Origin: an uncultured Bacteroidales bacterium
Lineage (GTDB): Bacteria > Bacteroidota > Bacteroidia > Bacteroidales > UBA932
Length of the DNA stretch: 31,968 bases
Assembly (NCBI GenBank): GCA_945983015.1
Contig: CAMFSN010000004.1
Location: 1-31,968 of the forward strand
Direction of reading: 5' to 3'
A model generated the notes under the pieces. The model had not been told where the DNA came from and did no database searches. It saw only the letters and a list, made by a program, of their open reading frames with translations. How positions within the stretch are numbered: position 1 is the stretch's first letter; each line of letters begins with the position of its first letter. Below, piece by piece: positions 1 through 6,974 of the stretch. Position numbers and translations under genes: made by a program.

Positions 1-2
1 AC

Positions 3-80
3 TTCAACTCCGGCACTGTGCGCAGGCGCGACTACGGCTACCGTTCCTACGGGCAGTCTGTTCGTCCAGTTTCAGAATAA
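3..80 (+). CDS. 3' end of a protein with a DGR-like variable C-terminus (partial)
   Basis: Only the last 25 codons are inside the window; the gene enters from the left edge and stops with TAA at 78-80. The reading frame is identified by its ending YGQSVRPVSE, which resembles the C-termini of Bacteroidales proteins with C-type-lectin-like or Fibrobacter-major-paralogous-type domains (G-x-SVRPV). Upstream of this constant end, nearly every codon ends in C while the first two bases vary (GGC, CGC, CGC, GAC, TAC, GGC, TAC, TCC, TAC). That is the pattern left when AAC or TAC codons of a template repeat are mutagenised at adenines by a diversity-generating retroelement. The frame is well supported. 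The DGR reading is inference, because no template repeat or reverse transcriptase is visible here. An alternative is an ordinary surface domain of the same fold. Confidence 0.55.
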   Translation, partial: FNSGTVRRRDYGYRSYGQSVRPVSE

Positions 81-82
81 GC

Positions 83-117
83 GTGCAAACCGAGCGAAGA
101 GGCAAGTTCGCTTGCAC
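83..117. repeat. Inverted repeat just after the stop codon of the first gene
   Basis: GTGCAA (83-88) plus GCGAA (94-98) pair with TTCGC (107-111) plus TTGCAC (112-117), giving an 11-bp stem with a 5-nt bulge (89-93) and an 8-nt loop. It begins 2 nt after the stop codon. Hairpins or cruciforms just downstream of variable repeats are known in DGR targets, so the placement fits that idea. No T-tract follows on the plus strand, so it is not a convincing intrinsic terminator. Confidence 0.6.
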
Positions 118-174
118 TCTTCCGATGTGCGGACCGCATAAACCGTTAAACCTTGGGCGAAGCCTTCGTATTTA

Positions 175-207
175 GGGACGTAGGCCGTCGATTATTTTCG
201 GCCTCCC
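175..207. repeat. Second inverted repeat in the intergenic region
   Basis: GGG (175-177) and AGGCCG (182-187) pair with CGGCCT (199-204) and CCC (205-207), leaving a 4-nt bulge and an 11-nt A/T-rich loop. There is no clear U-tract on either side. Together with the hairpin at 83-117 this suggests a structured, possibly dispersed element between the variable gene and the minus-strand genes. Between this hairpin and 307 I see no further gene. Confidence 0.5.
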
Positions 208-307
208 AGTTCTTTGTTTAGGAAGAAATAAGTGATCAAAAGTGACCGAGCTATTTGTCTTCGTAATGACCGTATGAGGACAAGACATCTACTTTCACGA
301 CAGCCTC

Positions 308-475
308 TTAAAGACTAGCCAATAAAGAATTCAACTCCTCTTTCCCAGACACAGATGTGCCCTTACCTTCGGCAATACTCTTGCGAGCCTCATCAATGCG
401 GGCAAAGAACTCCTTCTTGCTGATAAGGCTGTCATCTATGGATGCCGATTCATAACCCGAACGTGTCTTTGACAT
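308..475 (-). CDS. Small antitoxin-like protein (55 aa), orphan
   Basis: This short ORF starts with ATG (complement of 473-475), overlaps the 3' end of the ATPase gene by 26 nt in another frame, and ends with TAA at 308-310. The protein begins MSKTRSGYES and contains a charged helical stretch (ISKKEFFARIDEARKSIAEG) followed by a short tail (KEELNSLLASL). This pattern of a helix, a GKGT turn and a C-terminal helix resembles small RelB/Phd-type antitoxins that are common in Bacteroidales. I see no RelE-like toxin ORF downstream on the minus strand down to the window edge, so it appears orphaned. Translation would be coupled to the ATPase. The family assignment rests on pattern only; it could be an unrelated small protein. 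Confidence 0.5.
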   Translation of the reverse strand: MSKTRSGYESASIDDSLISKKEFFARIDEARKSIAEGKGTSVSGKEELNSLLASL

Positions 476-1913
476 AATTAAGGGTGTTTTGACCTACGGT
501 ATATGCATAGCAGGCAACAGGGATGAATTGTACTTTGCCAAATTGCAGTTCCTTCAAACCGCTCTCTGTCTTAGTTGTCACTATGGCATAATTCATATTG
601 TTCCGTTCCATATAGGTTTTCAATGAAGTCAATTCGTACGGTTTATTGTAAAAATAATCAGTCCATTTTACTTCAACGGCCCATTCAGGTTTAAGTTTGG
701 CAGCATTGATTCCGACAATATCAACCTCTCCCTGATCCTTTCTGCTGTTCTTCCAATTTGCGTAACTGATGTTGGCTCCGTTGCGAGGTATCCACTGTGC
801 ATATACAGCGGTCTCAACCATGTCACCCATCTCTTCATCGGATTCTTTGATCGGCTGGAATAACGCACACCTCAGGGATGGATTGGTAAGGTATATTTTG
901 AAACTTGTTTCTCGTTGATATGATTTTGCATTATCATCCGTTCTGTGAATAACTTTAAGTAAGAATGCTGCCTCAAGGTATTCGATGTACTTTTTTAAGA
1001 GGTCTTTCCTAACTCCAGATCCTTTGGACAAAGCCTCATACGAGAACTCTTTCCCAGAATGATATGCAATCATTGTGAATAACGAATTCAATTCCTGAAC
1101 ATCGGTTATTCCATAAATACTTGGCAAATCCCTTAAGAGAACTTTGTCAATGATATCGTGTCGGATGAATTGCCCCGGGTCTTCGCGAATGGTCTCAGAG
1201 AACACAACTTCAGGGTAACCTCCGTAGTTGATGTAATCAACGAACAGTTCATTGAACTTATCAATATCAATTGCAGCATTGGATGGAATGTTTCGACCAT
1301 ACCATTGAATTGTGGTCTCTTTTACAAGGTGATTGAAATTTCTAATATGGATGTATTCATAAAATGTCAGGGGCGGCAAATTGAAATCTGTAAACCTTCC
1401 GGCTCCACTTTCATTGCTTTTCTTTTTCAGTTCTGCAGCTGCGGAACCGGAAGCAATGAATTTGACATTTCTGTATGTGTCGACTAAAGATTTGAGGTTA
1501 ACTTCCCAATCCTTAAGATATTGTATCTCGTCAAACAAAACGTAATATTTGGAATCGTCCACTTCAGGTTTGCCCAACGCTCGTTTAGCCAAATTGAACA
1601 ACTGTTCCAAATAAATATTGTTGTATATAGGCGTTTCAACAGAAATGTATATGATGTTTTGTGCAGGGACGCCTTCGTCCATCAGTTTTTGCACGGTATG
1701 GAATAACATCACAGTTTTGCCTACACGTCTTGGACCCATTAAAATGAGAGCTCGCCTGACACTGAATTCTCGGACCAAAGGGTAAAAGATATCTAGGTAT
1801 AGTCGCGGGGTCATGTCACGATAGAATGTAGGGATTGCATTATCTACCCACCAAGGGTTATCTATCCTTAGTCTTCCGATAATTTGTTTTTCAAGCAATT
1901 CAGTGTATTCCAT
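450..1913 (-). CDS. AAA ATPase with DUF4143 C-terminal domain
   Basis: This 487-residue protein belongs to the AAA_14/DUF4143 group of ATP-binding proteins, abundant in Bacteroidota genomes and without a settled function. The Walker A motif GPRRVGKT is at about residues 60-67, the Walker B LFDE at 126-129, and the FIASGS sensor-like stretch follows near 152. The C-terminal third is the DUF4143 region and carries a PD-(D/E)xK-nuclease-like signature, with D398 followed by E414-V-K416. The start ATG at 1911-1913 lies 16 nt below a TATATTTG promoter box. The gene looks more A/T-rich than the housekeeping genes to its right and lies next to the variable gene and orphan antitoxin-like ORF, which suggests an accessory segment. 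Whether the nuclease-like fold is active cannot be told from sequence. Confidence 0.9.
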   Translation of the reverse strand: MEYTELLEKQIIGRLRIDNPWWVDNAIPTFYRDMTPRLYLDIFYPLVREFSVRRALILMGPRRVGKTVMLFHTVQKLMDEGVPAQNIIYISVETPIYNNIYLEQLFNLAKRALGKPEVDDSKYYVLFDEIQYLKDWEVNLKSLVDTYRNVKFIASGSAAAELKKKSNESGAGRFTDFNLPPLTFYEYIHIRNFNHLVKETTIQWYGRNIPSNAAIDIDKFNELFVDYINYGGYPEVVFSETIREDPGQFIRHDIIDKVLLRDLPSIYGITDVQELNSLFTMIAYHSGKEFSYEALSKGSGVRKDLLKKYIEYLEAAFLLKVIHRTDDNAKSYQRETSFKIYLTNPSLRCALFQPIKESDEEMGDMVETAVYAQWIPRNGANISYANWKNSRKDQGEVDIVGINAAKLKPEWAVEVKWTDYFYNKPYELTSLKTYMERNNMNYAIVTTKTESGLKELQFGKVQFIPVACYAYTVGQNTLNYVKDTFGL

Positions 1914-1929
1914 TGTATGCAGTTTTTTG

Positions 1930-1937
1930 CAAATATA
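1930..1937 (-). promoter_or_regulatory. Promoter -7 box for the AAA/DUF4143 gene
   Basis: On the minus strand this reads TATATTTG, a perfect match to the Bacteroidota TAnnTTTG consensus, 16 nt before the ATG. I do not see a clear TTTG -33 element. Confidence 0.55.
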
Positions 1938-2170
1938 GCAAATTGTCAGATTAAGTATAAGATTTATGGCTTAATTTGTTATGTTTTGGGTTATTAATGG
2001 TAAGACTACTACCTTAATAAGCATAAACATCAATGGGAATCAAATTAGTTTGCAATACTTATTGCACTGATTTCCAGCAGTATAACAGCGAAAAACAAAT
2101 TAGGTAAATTTTTTACCCTTAATCTGCAACAGGATCAGGATGCTCACATAGGGTTTGTGCCAAATGCACC
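1938..2170. other. A/T-rich intergenic region, no gene seen
   Basis: This stretch lies between the ATPase promoter and the tRNA-Leu terminator. It has no credible ORF or RNA. The only local structure I noticed is a short inverted repeat, GGTAAA and TTTACC, at 2103-2117. No copy of the tRNA 3' end is present that would mark an integration site. Confidence 0.5.
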
Positions 2171-2201
2171 AAAAAAGCATCGCCGCACGCGATGCTTTTT
2201 T
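2171..2201. terminator. Intrinsic terminator, symmetrical, of the tRNA-Leu gene
   Basis: A 7-bp stem, GCATCGC (2177-2183) with GCGATGC (2189-2195), and a 5-nt loop are flanked by A6 (2171-2176) and T6 (2196-2201). Read on the minus strand it starts 4 nt after the tRNA 3' end and is followed by a U-tract. The symmetry means it could also stop plus-strand transcription. Confidence 0.85.
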
Positions 2202-2204
2202 GTG

Positions 2205-2553
2205 TGCCTCGGACGAGACTCGAACTCGTACAGCCATTTCTGGCCAAGGGATTTTCTTACTGCTATGACTTTCGTCACCGGCTATGCCGTTTGTAGTCTG
2301 GACTATTCCTTCACCGTAGATTTCTCTTTAGGTGTGTCGTGTCTAGTCTCTGCACCTTCCTTTCTTAAAAGGCTTGGCTCAAGATTACCATCTGCACTAC
2401 CAGTTAAGGCTTCCTTGAATTTACGACATTCTACATCGCTCCTTTCGGAACGTGCACTCAATCTAGCTCTTCCTCAATAATTACCTGCATTACAAATAAT
2501 TATTTCAAAGAGCATTTCTAAGTCCCTCGTGTCTACCATTCCACCACCAAGGC
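2205..2553 (-). tRNA. tRNA-Leu(UAA) interrupted by a group I intron
   Basis: The 5' exon is 2520-2553 (34 nt) and the 3' exon 2205-2255 (51 nt), giving an 85-nt mature tRNA. The acceptor stem is GCCTTGG with CCGAGGC (one G-U pair), the D stem GTG with CAC, the anticodon stem AGGGA with TCCCT, and the T arm ACGAG-TTCGAGT-CTCGT. A 17-nt segment with a GCC/GGC stem forms the long variable arm of class II tRNAs. The discriminator base is A, as expected for leucine, and CCA is not encoded. Joining the exons gives the anticodon loop CTTAAAA, so the anticodon is UAA and the intron lies directly after its first base (U34). A TATCTTTG promoter box is 14 nt upstream and a strong terminator follows. Standard tRNA finders may miss or mis-join this gene. 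Confidence 0.9.
2256..2519 (-). ncRNA. Group I self-splicing intron in tRNA-Leu(UAA)
   Basis: The intron is 264 nt, follows a U at the 5' splice site and ends in G (complement of 2256), as group I introns do. Pairings I traced on the minus strand: P1, exon ACTT (2523-2520) with guide GAGT (2459-2456) including the U-G wobble at the splice site. P1 extension, GCTCTT (2513-2508) with AAGAGC (2471-2466), and AATAATTA (2504-2497) with TAATTATT (2483-2476). P2, a GAAA-capped stem at 2438-2451. P3, TGTCGT (2428-2423) with ACGACA (2340-2335). P4, TCAAG (2418-2414) with CTTGA (2383-2379). P6 extension at 2359-2372. P7, GACTA (2348-2344) with TAGTC (2305-2301). P8, CACC with GGTG. Two small P9-type hairpins lie at 2279-2289 and 2266-2277. 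The core phrases GGTAATCTTGAGCCAA and GGTGCAGAGACT closely resemble the cyanobacterial and plastid trnL intron (IC3 type). There is no internal endonuclease ORF. Confidence 0.9.
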
Positions 2554-2567
2554 TACTTGAGGAAGCA

Positions 2568-2575
2568 CAAAGATA
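2568..2575 (-). promoter_or_regulatory. Promoter -7 box for tRNA-Leu
   Basis: The minus strand reads TATCTTTG, matching TAnnTTTG, 14 nt before the first base of the tRNA. It lies only 9 nt beyond the rodA stop codon, so the tRNA probably has its own promoter while also being reachable by read-through from the mre operon. Confidence 0.6.
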
Positions 2576-2584
2576 CAAAATAAT

Positions 2585-3856
2585 TTAGAAATATCTCTTT
2601 TCTTGTTTTATCAGTGCCAGGAATATGAAGAGCATTATGCTGAAAGACAGCAGGGAAGTGCCCCCATAGCTGATAAAAGGAAGGGGTATGCCGATTACCG
2701 GCATCAGTTTGATGGTCATTCCTATGTTTATGAGCATATGCATAAAGAGACAGGAAGCTATGCAATAGCCGTATATCCTGTTAAATGGCTCCCTGCTGCT
2801 CTCCGCCAGCTTCAGGATATTTCCTATCAGGAAGACAAAGAGGGATATGAGAATGAAGCAGCCTATGAATCCAAATTCTTCTCCTATGGTGCAGAAGATA
2901 AAGTCCGTGCTTTGCTCCGGAACGAAACCGTAGGTGGTCTGAGTCCCTTCCAGGTAGCCCTTCCCCTTTAAGCCTCCGGAACCTATTGCTATAAGGGATT
3001 GGTTTACGTTGTATCCGGCTCCCATAGGGTCTTCCTTGAGACCCAGCAGCACCTCAACCCTTTGTTTCTGGTGGGCTTTCAGGATGTTATGGAAGACATA
3101 GTCCGTAGAGAGGATGGTAATGGAGCCCAAAAGCATCACCGAGAGGCAGAGAAGACGGAGTTTTCTTCTGAGTTTGAAGGACTTGGCTCCGTGGATTCGG
3201 ATAAAGACATAGTAGCTTAGCAGCAGAATCGAAAGTACGCTGAAAGCGACCCAAAGCGGGAAGCGTATGGAGAGAATGAACAGCACTACCATCAGCAGTA
3301 GGAGCATTATCCACATTCCCGAGAGTCCCTCCCTGTATAGTACGAAGATGTAACCCATATATACCAGGGTGGAGCCGGTCTCTTTTTCTGCCAGAATCAG
3401 GATGGCGGGAATGGCGATTACTGATAATACCAGGGCTAGATTCTTAAGACTTCCGCTGCCAAAGGCCTTGTTTCTCAGCACGTGGGCCAGCAGCAGGGAA
3501 GTGCTGATTTTCGATAGTTCGCAGGGCTGGAAGCGTATGGGGCCTATGGAGAACCAGGATTTGGAGCCGTTCACCTCCGAGCCGAAGACTATGGTGAGGG
3601 CCAGCAGGATAAGTATCATCAAATAGGCTGGCCCCGATAAGACTTCCCAGAGGTAAGCTTTTATCACAAAGAGAATTATAGCCGAGACACAGAGGGAGAT
3701 GCAGATCCAGAGGAATTGTTTGCCGGCCCTGCTGCCCAGGTCGAAGATGCTACGCGCCTCATCTACCGAATGGCCTGTAGCGTATATGCTCAGCCATCCG
3801 ATAAGGACCAGGAGCAGATAGGCTCCGATTATTTTAGCTATCTCTTTGCTTGTCAT
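2585..3856 (-). CDS. rodA: Rod-shape peptidoglycan glycosyltransferase RodA (SEDS family)
   Basis: RodA polymerises lipid II into glycan strands in the inner membrane as partner of PBP2. The 423-residue product is almost entirely hydrophobic helices. It carries the SEDS signatures GSKSWFSIGPIRFQPCELSK, the VPEQSTDFIF loop with the conserved catalytic-site Asp, and PFISYGGTSLLS near the C-terminus. The usual PDLGT motif is present in altered form as KETGS, with Glu where Asp is typical. I place the start at the ATG of 3854-3856, which overlaps the mrdA stop (ATGA); a longer in-frame extension to 3973 would only read through the end of mrdA. It is the last gene of the mre operon, and the tRNA-Leu promoter follows its stop almost immediately. 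Confidence 0.95.
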   Translation of the reverse strand: MTSKEIAKIIGAYLLLVLIGWLSIYATGHSVDEARSIFDLGSRAGKQFLWICISLCVSAIILFVIKAYLWEVLSGPAYLMILILLALTIVFGSEVNGSKSWFSIGPIRFQPCELSKISTSLLLAHVLRNKAFGSGSLKNLALVLSVIAIPAILILAEKETGSTLVYMGYIFVLYREGLSGMWIMLLLLMVVLFILSIRFPLWVAFSVLSILLLSYYVFIRIHGAKSFKLRRKLRLLCLSVMLLGSITILSTDYVFHNILKAHQKQRVEVLLGLKEDPMGAGYNVNQSLIAIGSGGLKGKGYLEGTQTTYGFVPEQSTDFIFCTIGEEFGFIGCFILISLFVFLIGNILKLAESSREPFNRIYGYCIASCLFMHMLINIGMTIKLMPVIGIPLPFISYGGTSLLSFSIMLFIFLALIKQEKRYF

Positions 3857-5667
3857 TTTTCCACATTCATCAGATCTGCTTCCCGGACATAATTCTCCAG
3901 CCATTTTCTCTTTGTCCCTATCTCTTTGTTCAGGTATTGCTCCACGATGAGAGAGGCCATAGGACAGGCCCACCTGGCTCCGAATCCGGCATTTTCTATA
4001 TAGACGGCCACGGCTATCTTCGGATCTTCCTTAGGAGCAAAGCAGATGAAGACGGAGTGGTCTGCCCCGTGAGGGTTTTCCGCTGTGCCTGTCTTGCCAC
4101 ATACATCTAGTCCATCTATAGCTGCAAGGCTCGCCGTGGCGCCTTCTGCCACCGTGCAGTTGACTGCCTTCCACATCGCATCCACCGTAGGGATGAAGTG
4201 TAACGAATCGATTTTGCAGTAGTGCTTCTCTGTCTTTTCGCCTTTTATCAGGTGAGGATTATAGTAGTAACCGCGGTTCGCCAGAATGGCGCAGAGGTTA
4301 GCGATCTGCAGAGGGGTGGCACCGATTTCTCCTTGGCCTATGGATAGGGACACTACCGAGGAGAAGCGCCAATGTCCTTTTCCGTAGAACTTGTTGTAGA
4401 GCTCGCTGGAAGGGATGCTGCCTGCACTTTCGTTTGGAATACCGCTGCCCAGAGGAGCTCCGAGGCCGAAACTCAGCACATATTCCCGCCAGGCGTCAAA
4501 AGCCTCGGCGGTATTGGCATATTTAGGATTCTCCAGAATGTCCTTGAAGACGGCGCAAAAATAGGAGTTGCAGGACATCATTATGGCTTGCTGATAGTCG
4601 ATGGGAGAAGGATGTTTGTGACAGCCGAGCTTTTTGCCATTGGCATAATAATAGCCCTGCTGGCAGCTTTCCATATCGGATGCTCTGCAGACGCCTTCCT
4701 GAAGTCCGATCAGGCCGTTTACCAATTTAAAGACAGAGCCTGGAGGGTAGGAAGCTGAGACAGGCCGGTTGAAAAGGGGTTTGTCCGGATTGGAGGCCAG
4801 GGCTTGGTAGCGACTTCCCATATTCTCCAGGTCTTCCACGTCTATGCCCGGGCTGGTGACCAGGGCGAGAATCTCTCCTGTGGAGGGCTCCAGCGCCACT
4901 ATGCTGCCTCTTTTGTTTCGCATCAGGCTTTGTCCGTACTGTTGCAAGTCGGCATCTATGGTGGTGACTATGTTCTCCCCGGGTATGGCCATCAGGTCGT
5001 CTTCCCCATTGTTATAGCTGGTCAGAACCCTGTTACGGGAGTCCCTCAGATAGATGTGATAACCCTTTACTCCTCTGAGTTCCTTTTCTTTCACGGCTTC
5101 CAGACCTGTCATTCCGGCATAGTCTCCACTTTTATATTCGGGGTGTTTTTTTATGTAATCCGCATTGACCTCACTTACGTAACCCAGCAGATTTCCTCCG
5201 GCATTGAAGGGATAGTCCCTGCTGGTGCGCATACTGGCGTGAAAGCCAGGGAAGAGGTATTCCGTCTCGGAGAAGTCCACGTAGGTTTGCTCATCTATTC
5301 CGGAGAGAAAAGTCAGGGTCTTGTAGCCTATCCTTGAGCGGTAATTGCGATAGTAGTCGAGTTTTTCCCTAAGGAATTCAGGCTCTATTTTCAGGACCTT
5401 ACATAGAGACAGGCTGTCCAGATTCCGAATCTCCCGAGGGGTGACCAGTATGTCGAAACTGTTCCTGTTCCCTACCAGTATGCTGGAATCCCTGTCGTAG
5501 ATGACTCCGCGTGGAGGGTAAATGATTTCCCTAACGATGGAGTTGTTCAAGGCGTCGGTCTTATACCTGTCATCCACTATCTGGATATAGAAGAGTTTCC
5601 CTAGCAGGATGAGGGAGCAGGCTATGAGGCCAATTACAATATGTCCATATCTCGAAGAGAAGTCCAT
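3853..5667 (-). CDS. mrdA: Penicillin-binding protein 2, peptidoglycan D,D-transpeptidase
   Basis: PBP2 cross-links new glycan strands during elongation, in complex with RodA and under MreBCD guidance. The 604-residue protein has one N-terminal membrane helix (about 8-30), a dimerisation/pedestal region, and a transpeptidase domain. The three active-site motifs are intact: S311-V-F-K314, S365-C-N367 and K525-T-G-T528. The length is normal for the family. It starts 2 nt after mreD and overlaps rodA by 4 nt, so translation of the elongasome pair is likely coupled. Nothing suggests beta-lactam-resistance remodelling, although that cannot be judged without alignments. Confidence 0.96.
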   Translation of the reverse strand: MDFSSRYGHIVIGLIACSLILLGKLFYIQIVDDRYKTDALNNSIVREIIYPPRGVIYDRDSSILVGNRNSFDILVTPREIRNLDSLSLCKVLKIEPEFLREKLDYYRNYRSRIGYKTLTFLSGIDEQTYVDFSETEYLFPGFHASMRTSRDYPFNAGGNLLGYVSEVNADYIKKHPEYKSGDYAGMTGLEAVKEKELRGVKGYHIYLRDSRNRVLTSYNNGEDDLMAIPGENIVTTIDADLQQYGQSLMRNKRGSIVALEPSTGEILALVTSPGIDVEDLENMGSRYQALASNPDKPLFNRPVSASYPPGSVFKLVNGLIGLQEGVCRASDMESCQQGYYYANGKKLGCHKHPSPIDYQQAIMMSCNSYFCAVFKDILENPKYANTAEAFDAWREYVLSFGLGAPLGSGIPNESAGSIPSSELYNKFYGKGHWRFSSVVSLSIGQGEIGATPLQIANLCAILANRGYYYNPHLIKGEKTEKHYCKIDSLHFIPTVDAMWKAVNCTVAEGATASLAAIDGLDVCGKTGTAENPHGADHSVFICFAPKEDPKIAVAVYIENAGFGARWACPMASLIVEQYLNKEIGTKRKWLENYVREADLMNVEK

Positions 5668-5669
5668 AA

Positions 5670-6152
5670 CTATTTCTCCCTGAACAGAATGAGACTACAG
5701 ATACAGCAGACAAAGGCGCTAGCCGCAGTGGAGCAAAGCCATTTGGCCAGAACAAACAGAAAAGGTCTGGTTCCGGCGCAGTCGATAAGGACATAAGGCA
5801 GGAAATATATGGCGCAGCTGAGAATGAAGAGCAGAATCAGCTCCCGAAAGGACTGAAAGAAGATCTCTTCCCCGCAAATCATACTAATCAGAGTTTTTTT
5901 CAGGAAGGCCAGCAGCAGAAGTGAACAACTGCTGATACCTATCACTGAAGATGAGGCGAAGTCCACCAGCAGACCCAAGGCGAAGGCCACAAACAAGTCC
6001 ACTATGCCGGAGTTTTTCTTCAGGGGCAATATCATTATGCACAAAGGCAGCAGGCTCAGCAGCAGATACTGCGAGAGATTAAAGTAATTGTTAATCAGCA
6101 GTTGCACTATGCACAGGAGCAAGAAGACTAGCCGGTAGTGATTCCTCATCAT
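5670..6152 (-). CDS. mreD: Rod shape-determining protein MreD
   Basis: MreD is the small integral membrane subunit that links MreC to the elongasome. This one has 160 residues and about five hydrophobic helices with few charged residues, typical of the family, whose sequence conservation is low. The assignment relies on length, topology and position between mreC and mrdA. Its ATG overlaps the mreC stop by 4 nt (ATGA). A second ATG follows the first directly, so the exact start is uncertain by one codon. Confidence 0.9.
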   Translation of the reverse strand: MMRNHYRLVFLLLCIVQLLINNYFNLSQYLLLSLLPLCIMILPLKKNSGIVDLFVAFALGLLVDFASSSVIGISSCSLLLLAFLKKTLISMICGEEIFFQSFRELILLFILSCAIYFLPYVLIDCAGTRPFLFVLAKWLCSTAASAFVCCICSLILFREK

Positions 6153-6973
6153 AGTTCCTCCTCCTTTTCTTCCAGCCGCTCCACCTCATCGATGTGCTGG
6201 AATATTAGAATATACACATAATCCAATTCCGCGAAATCCTGAAACAGATCCACTTTCACCTCCTTGGTGGAACCATTTTTAGTGCTCACCTCCCTCACTG
6301 TTCCCAGGGCCAGGGTCGTAGGGAAGATGTTCGAATAGCCACTGGTCCACACCGTGTCTTTCAATTCGACCTCATAATGCAGGGGAATCCCGTGCAGGAC
6401 GGCTCCATTGCTGCTCACTCCGTCCCAGCTGAGGCTTCCGGTCAGTCCTTTTCTGCCAAGTCTGGCGCTCACACTGGTTCCTGCGTTCATCAGGGTTCTT
6501 CCGTAGGAGAGGTGCTCGGTCACGCTTTCTATGGTTCCCACCACTCCCTTGGGACTTACTACTCCGCAGTGCGGCCTGACCCCATCCAGGCTACCTTTGT
6601 CCAGAATGAAGTAATTCTTCTGCGAGTTCACGCTGAGTTTCAGTACCTGGGCCAATTCACATTTGAACCTATGGTCCAGACTGTCCAAATCTGCCACCTG
6701 CCCCCTGCGTTCCAGTTCCTTATAGCGTTGCAGTTCTTCCCACAGGGCTGCATTCTCTTCCTCCAGGGCCACATTCTTTTCTTTCAGATAAAAGTAGTTG
6801 TGAATGGACTCCCCCTTGCTCCATAACCAGGCTTTGACCGAGTAGGATGCCTTGTTAATCCATAGGCTTTGGATGGACTCGGAAGTACACAAGATAGCGA
6901 AAGCAGCAAACTCCAGGAGAATGAAGATTGCTGCAGTCCATATCGTCTCTTTCGTTTTCCGAGTCCGATTCAT
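6149..6973 (-). CDS. mreC: Rod shape-determining protein MreC
   Basis: MreC is a bitopic periplasmic scaffold that contacts PBP2 and MreD. The 274-residue product has a membrane helix at about residues 13-30, a coiled coil at roughly 65-95 (KNVALEEENAALWEELQR), and then the beta-barrel domain, with typical glycine turns such as GVVSPKGVVGTI and LTGSLSWDG. The C-terminus is a highly acidic tail (ERLEEKEEEL). It starts 1 nt after the mreB stop and overlaps mreD, in the standard operon order. Confidence 0.95.
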   Translation of the reverse strand: MNRTRKTKETIWTAAIFILLEFAAFAILCTSESIQSLWINKASYSVKAWLWSKGESIHNYFYLKEKNVALEEENAALWEELQRYKELERRGQVADLDSLDHRFKCELAQVLKLSVNSQKNYFILDKGSLDGVRPHCGVVSPKGVVGTIESVTEHLSYGRTLMNAGTSVSARLGRKGLTGSLSWDGVSSNGAVLHGIPLHYEVELKDTVWTSGYSNIFPTTLALGTVREVSTKNGSTKEVKVDLFQDFAELDYVYILIFQHIDEVERLEEKEEEL

Positions 6974-6974
6974 T

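Noticed and set aside
1..449. A RelE-type toxin partner or DGR reverse transcriptase near the left edge
   Set aside because: I looked on both strands and found only short open frames broken by stops; neither gene is inside the window.
1914..2204. Integrase attachment site at the tRNA 3' end
   Set aside because: No repeat of the tRNA 3' exon sequence and no integrase gene is visible in the adjacent accessory region.
2157..2480. A 107-residue plus-strand ORF
   Set aside because: It covers the terminator, tRNA 3' exon and intron on the opposite strand; the RNA structure explains the sequence better.
3857..3973. N-terminal extension of RodA
   Set aside because: The 39 extra residues are hydrophilic and come from the mrdA 3' end read in another frame; the ATGA overlap at 3853-3856 gives a normal RodA start.
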